Origin: Phaseolus vulgaris | Lineage: Eukaryota; Streptophyta; Magnoliopsida; Fabales; Fabaceae | Assembly: GCF_000499845.2 (NCBI RefSeq) | Contig: NC_023757.2 | Location: 7,226,118-7,290,117 of the forward strand | Direction of reading: 5' to 3' | Length of the DNA stretch: 64,000 nt | Part shown: one piece after another, positions 61,949 through 64,000 of the stretch | How the letters are laid out: the number at the start of each line of letters is the position of its first letter | How positions within the stretch are numbered: position 1 is the stretch's first letter | Program-made: the position numbers and the translations under genes | Notes under the pieces: model-generated | Database searches by the model: none | What the model was told of the DNA's origin: nothing | The model's input: only the letters and a program-made list of their open reading frames with translations

Positions 61949-62251
61949 TAAAATAACTACCCTTTATTAATAACTGCACACCTTTGCACACTTTTGTTTT
62001 GGGCCTTCCATTTTTTGGGCTTTTGTTTTTCTCTTTGTAATCTGTGTTTTGCTGTTTGACATGTACATATATATACTCTTATGGATCCAATAATAATTAG
62101 TTTTTTCTGTGCCATTAAGTTTCACAATTCAGACTTCTTTCCCTCTCTCTGTTCTCTGTCTTCTCTCCCTCTCTGTTTAGGGTTTGTCATCCTCTGTTGG
62201 TTGGTGCCTTGGGTGATTGCTATCTCTTTGCCATGGCGGTTAATCGCATTA
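61946..62251 (+). repeat. 3' LTR of the copia element
   Basis: 306 bp, the partner of 57210-57517. At all five substituted sites this copy has C where the 5' LTR has T; it also lacks a GT dinucleotide near its start. Confidence 0.95.
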
Positions 62252-62256
62252 AGGAT

Positions 62257-63600
62257 GATATTTTTTAATTTTTTAAAATATGTAAAATGTAAATTTATAA
62301 ATTTATTTTTAGTTTTTAAATATATTTGAATAATAAAATATAAGATATTTTTGTAAATCATTTTCAGTACCATTGAATAATTATTTTTAAAAAATACAAG
62401 TTATTTATTACATTATATATTTATCCTTCTATTTAAAACTTCTTAAAATTTAATTTAATTGATTTATTTGTAAATTATAATTATTTTTAGTTAAAGTATT
62501 ATTTTCGGTACGGTATAAAAATAAATTTCATAAAAAATAAAAAATATGTGAAATTCTCAAAACATATTTGTAATTGTCAAAAAAACTATTTAAATTTCTA
62601 AAATATTCTTATTTATATATAATTTTTAAAATATTCAAAATTTAAATAAATTCAAATACTAAATTATTTAATATTATATTTAAATAAAAATCTTAAATAT
62701 ATAAAATACTTAAAATATTCAAAATTGTCAAAAAATATGAATCATAAATATTTAATGTCTTATTTAAATATATAAAATTTGTAAAATATTTGAAATAATA
62801 AATAAATTCAAATCTTAAACTATTTAATGTATTAATTTAAATAAAAATCTTAAATGTATAAAATTTCCAAAATCTTTAAAATCTTAATTAAATACAAATC
62901 CTAAATTATTTAATGTCATATTTAAATAAAAATCTGAAATATATAAGATCCTTAAAATATTGAAAGTCTGAAATAAATTCAAATCTTAAATTATTTAATT
63001 TTCTATTTAAATAAAAATCTGAAATATATAAAATTCATAAAATATTTACTATCCAATATAAATAAAAATATGAAAAATATAAATTCTTAAAATATTCAAA
63101 ATCTTAAATAAATTCAAATCTTAAATTATTTAATTTTCTATTTAAATAAAAATTTGAAATATATAAAATTCATAAAATATTTAATGTCCAATATAAATAA
63201 AAATATGAAAAATATAAATTCTTAAAATATTCAAAATTTTAAATAAATTTAAATCCTAAATTATTTAATGTCCTATTTAAATAAAAATCTAAAATATATA
63301 AAATTCTTAAAATATTAAAAATCCTAAATAAATTCAAATCCTAAATTATTTAATGCCCTATTGAAATAAAAATATGAAATATATAAAATTCTTGAAATAT
63401 TCAAATCCTAATTAAATATAAATTCTAAATTATTTAATATTCAATTTGAATAAAAAATTTAAATATATAAAAATCCTAAAATATTCAAAATTTTTAATAA
63501 ATACAAATCCTACAATATACTAATGTAAATCTAAAATAAATTAAATTATTAAATTATTAAAAATTCAAAATAAAATTCAATGACCAACTACTCACCAACA
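62257..63600. repeat. AT-rich degenerate tandem array
   Basis: From about 62640 to 63540 the sequence cycles through TTAAATTATTTAAT, TATTTAAATAAAAATCTGAA and ATATATAAAATTCATAAAAT with drift. A 135-bp offset gives the clearest match (62981 and 63116). About 8% G+C or less by eye in places. No coding potential. The copia element is inserted at its left flank. Confidence 0.75.
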
Positions 63601-63689
63601 CTCAAAGAAAATTCCAAACTCCTACAAAAAAATTACAAAAAAAAATTAAACTAAAGCATAGGAAACATGGCACAAAATAAACCAACACT

Positions 63690-63935
63690 GAAACAAGACA
63701 ATAATCGATTATATGTATCATGGATAATCGATTATCCAAACATTTTCCAAGCATAATCGATTAAGGACAGAGGCTTATTCACAGGGTAATAAATTATCTA
63801 AACATAATCAATTAAAGACGAAGGATTATTGAGAGGTAATCAATTACCTGTGCATTTATGCTACCACAATCTATTAGGGCACAAACAACACTAATCACAT
63901 GATCGATTATCCTAAAAAGAATACACTTATAATTG
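63690..63935. repeat. Cluster of AATCGATTAT-type motifs
   Basis: About nine near-palindromic 8-12-bp sites (AATAATCGATTAT, GATAATCGATTATCC, ATAATCGATTAAGG, ATAATCAATTAAAG, GTAATCAATTACC, GATCGATTATCC and others) occur every 20-35 bp. The core varies but the axis of symmetry is kept. Confidence 0.7.
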
Positions 63936-63943
63936 GTTATCAC

Positions 63944-64000
63944 TATTAGAAAATCATTAAATAGAAACTAATGTTAGAGATAAAAAATAATTAGTTGTTA
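63944..64000. repeat. MITE family, copy F, cut by the window edge
   Basis: CACTATTAGAAAATCATTAA then ATAGAAACTAATGTTAGAGA and TAAAAAATAATTAGTTGTTA match the left end of copy C almost base for base. The rest lies beyond the window. Confidence 0.85.

Larger units (their letters stand above)
57210..62251 (+). mobile_element. Near-complete Ty1-copia retrotransposon, recently inserted
   Basis: The 5042-bp element is flanked by AGGAT target duplications (57205-57209 and 62252-62256). LTRs are 57210-57517 and 61946-62251. They differ by one 2-bp indel and five substitutions. A primer-binding site follows the left LTR (TGGTATCATAGC, 57518) and a polypurine tract (CTTGAGGGGGGC) precedes the right LTR. 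The internal region reads gag-protease-integrase-RT-RNase H, the copia order, but in four pieces separated by three frameshifts. The lineage looks Ale-like from the integrase wording, as inference. At about 1.6% LTR divergence the insertion is young. Confidence 0.95.

Overview
The window is nuclear DNA of a flowering plant, most likely a legume. It has AT-rich intergenic DNA, split genes with short phase-aware GT-AG introns, a nuclear tRNA gene, and many LTR-retrotransposon and MITE remains. The legume call is inference: the PAP, ILR1-like and SF3B5 proteins and the short repeats resemble what I recall from Glycine/Phaseolus/Vigna. I could run no database search.

Five protein genes could be assembled exon by exon, each keeping one open frame across every splice junction. 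On the minus strand: SF3B5, a spliceosomal U2 snRNP subunit (422-2169, 4 coding exons, 87 aa); a PAP27-type purple acid phosphatase (5263-12495, 12 exons, 618 aa); a GASA/snakin cysteine-rich peptide (36554-37217, 4 exons, 117 aa); and an ILR1-like M20 amidohydrolase (44218-47005, 5 exons, 439 aa). On the plus strand: the DEAD-box RNA helicase RH22 (22143-27471, 8 exons, 578 aa). A tRNA-Arg(ACG) gene lies at 32909-32981 on the minus strand. The genes serve unrelated jobs (splicing, phosphate-ester chemistry, organelle RNA metabolism, a secreted peptide, auxin/jasmonate-conjugate hydrolysis), as is usual for a plant gene neighbourhood.

The rest is mobile or repetitive DNA. The clearest element is a young Ty1-copia retrotransposon at 57210-62251, with 308/306-bp LTRs and AGGAT target duplications; it is broken by three frameshifts and by an in-frame loss at the first RT catalytic motif. 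Older remains are an antisense copia fragment in PAP intron 7, TRIM-like short LTR elements (52475-52745 and in RH22 intron 5), a probable copia LTR at about 39493-40911, minus-strand gypsy gag fragments (about 41880-42130 and 51440-51900), remains of plant transposon/gag-like proteins (16.7-21.1 kb and 30.6-31.7 kb), a candidate Harbinger-like DNA element with a MYB/SANT-like coding remnant (28.7-32.4 kb), and at least six copies or fragments of one CACTA-ended MITE family. Tandem repeats include a 103-bp satellite at 42565-43250, an 85-bp repeat, a 63-bp repeat, and a TA/GTAT microsatellite 50-125 bp upstream of the ILR1-like start codon.

I see no evidence for a wholly new biological system. 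The most notable points are residue changes in the ILR1-like enzyme, retained metal ligands in a phosphatase whose clade is usually called inactive, the T/C-only LTR divergence of the young copia element, the 103-bp satellite, and the partly duplicated MYB/SANT-like element.
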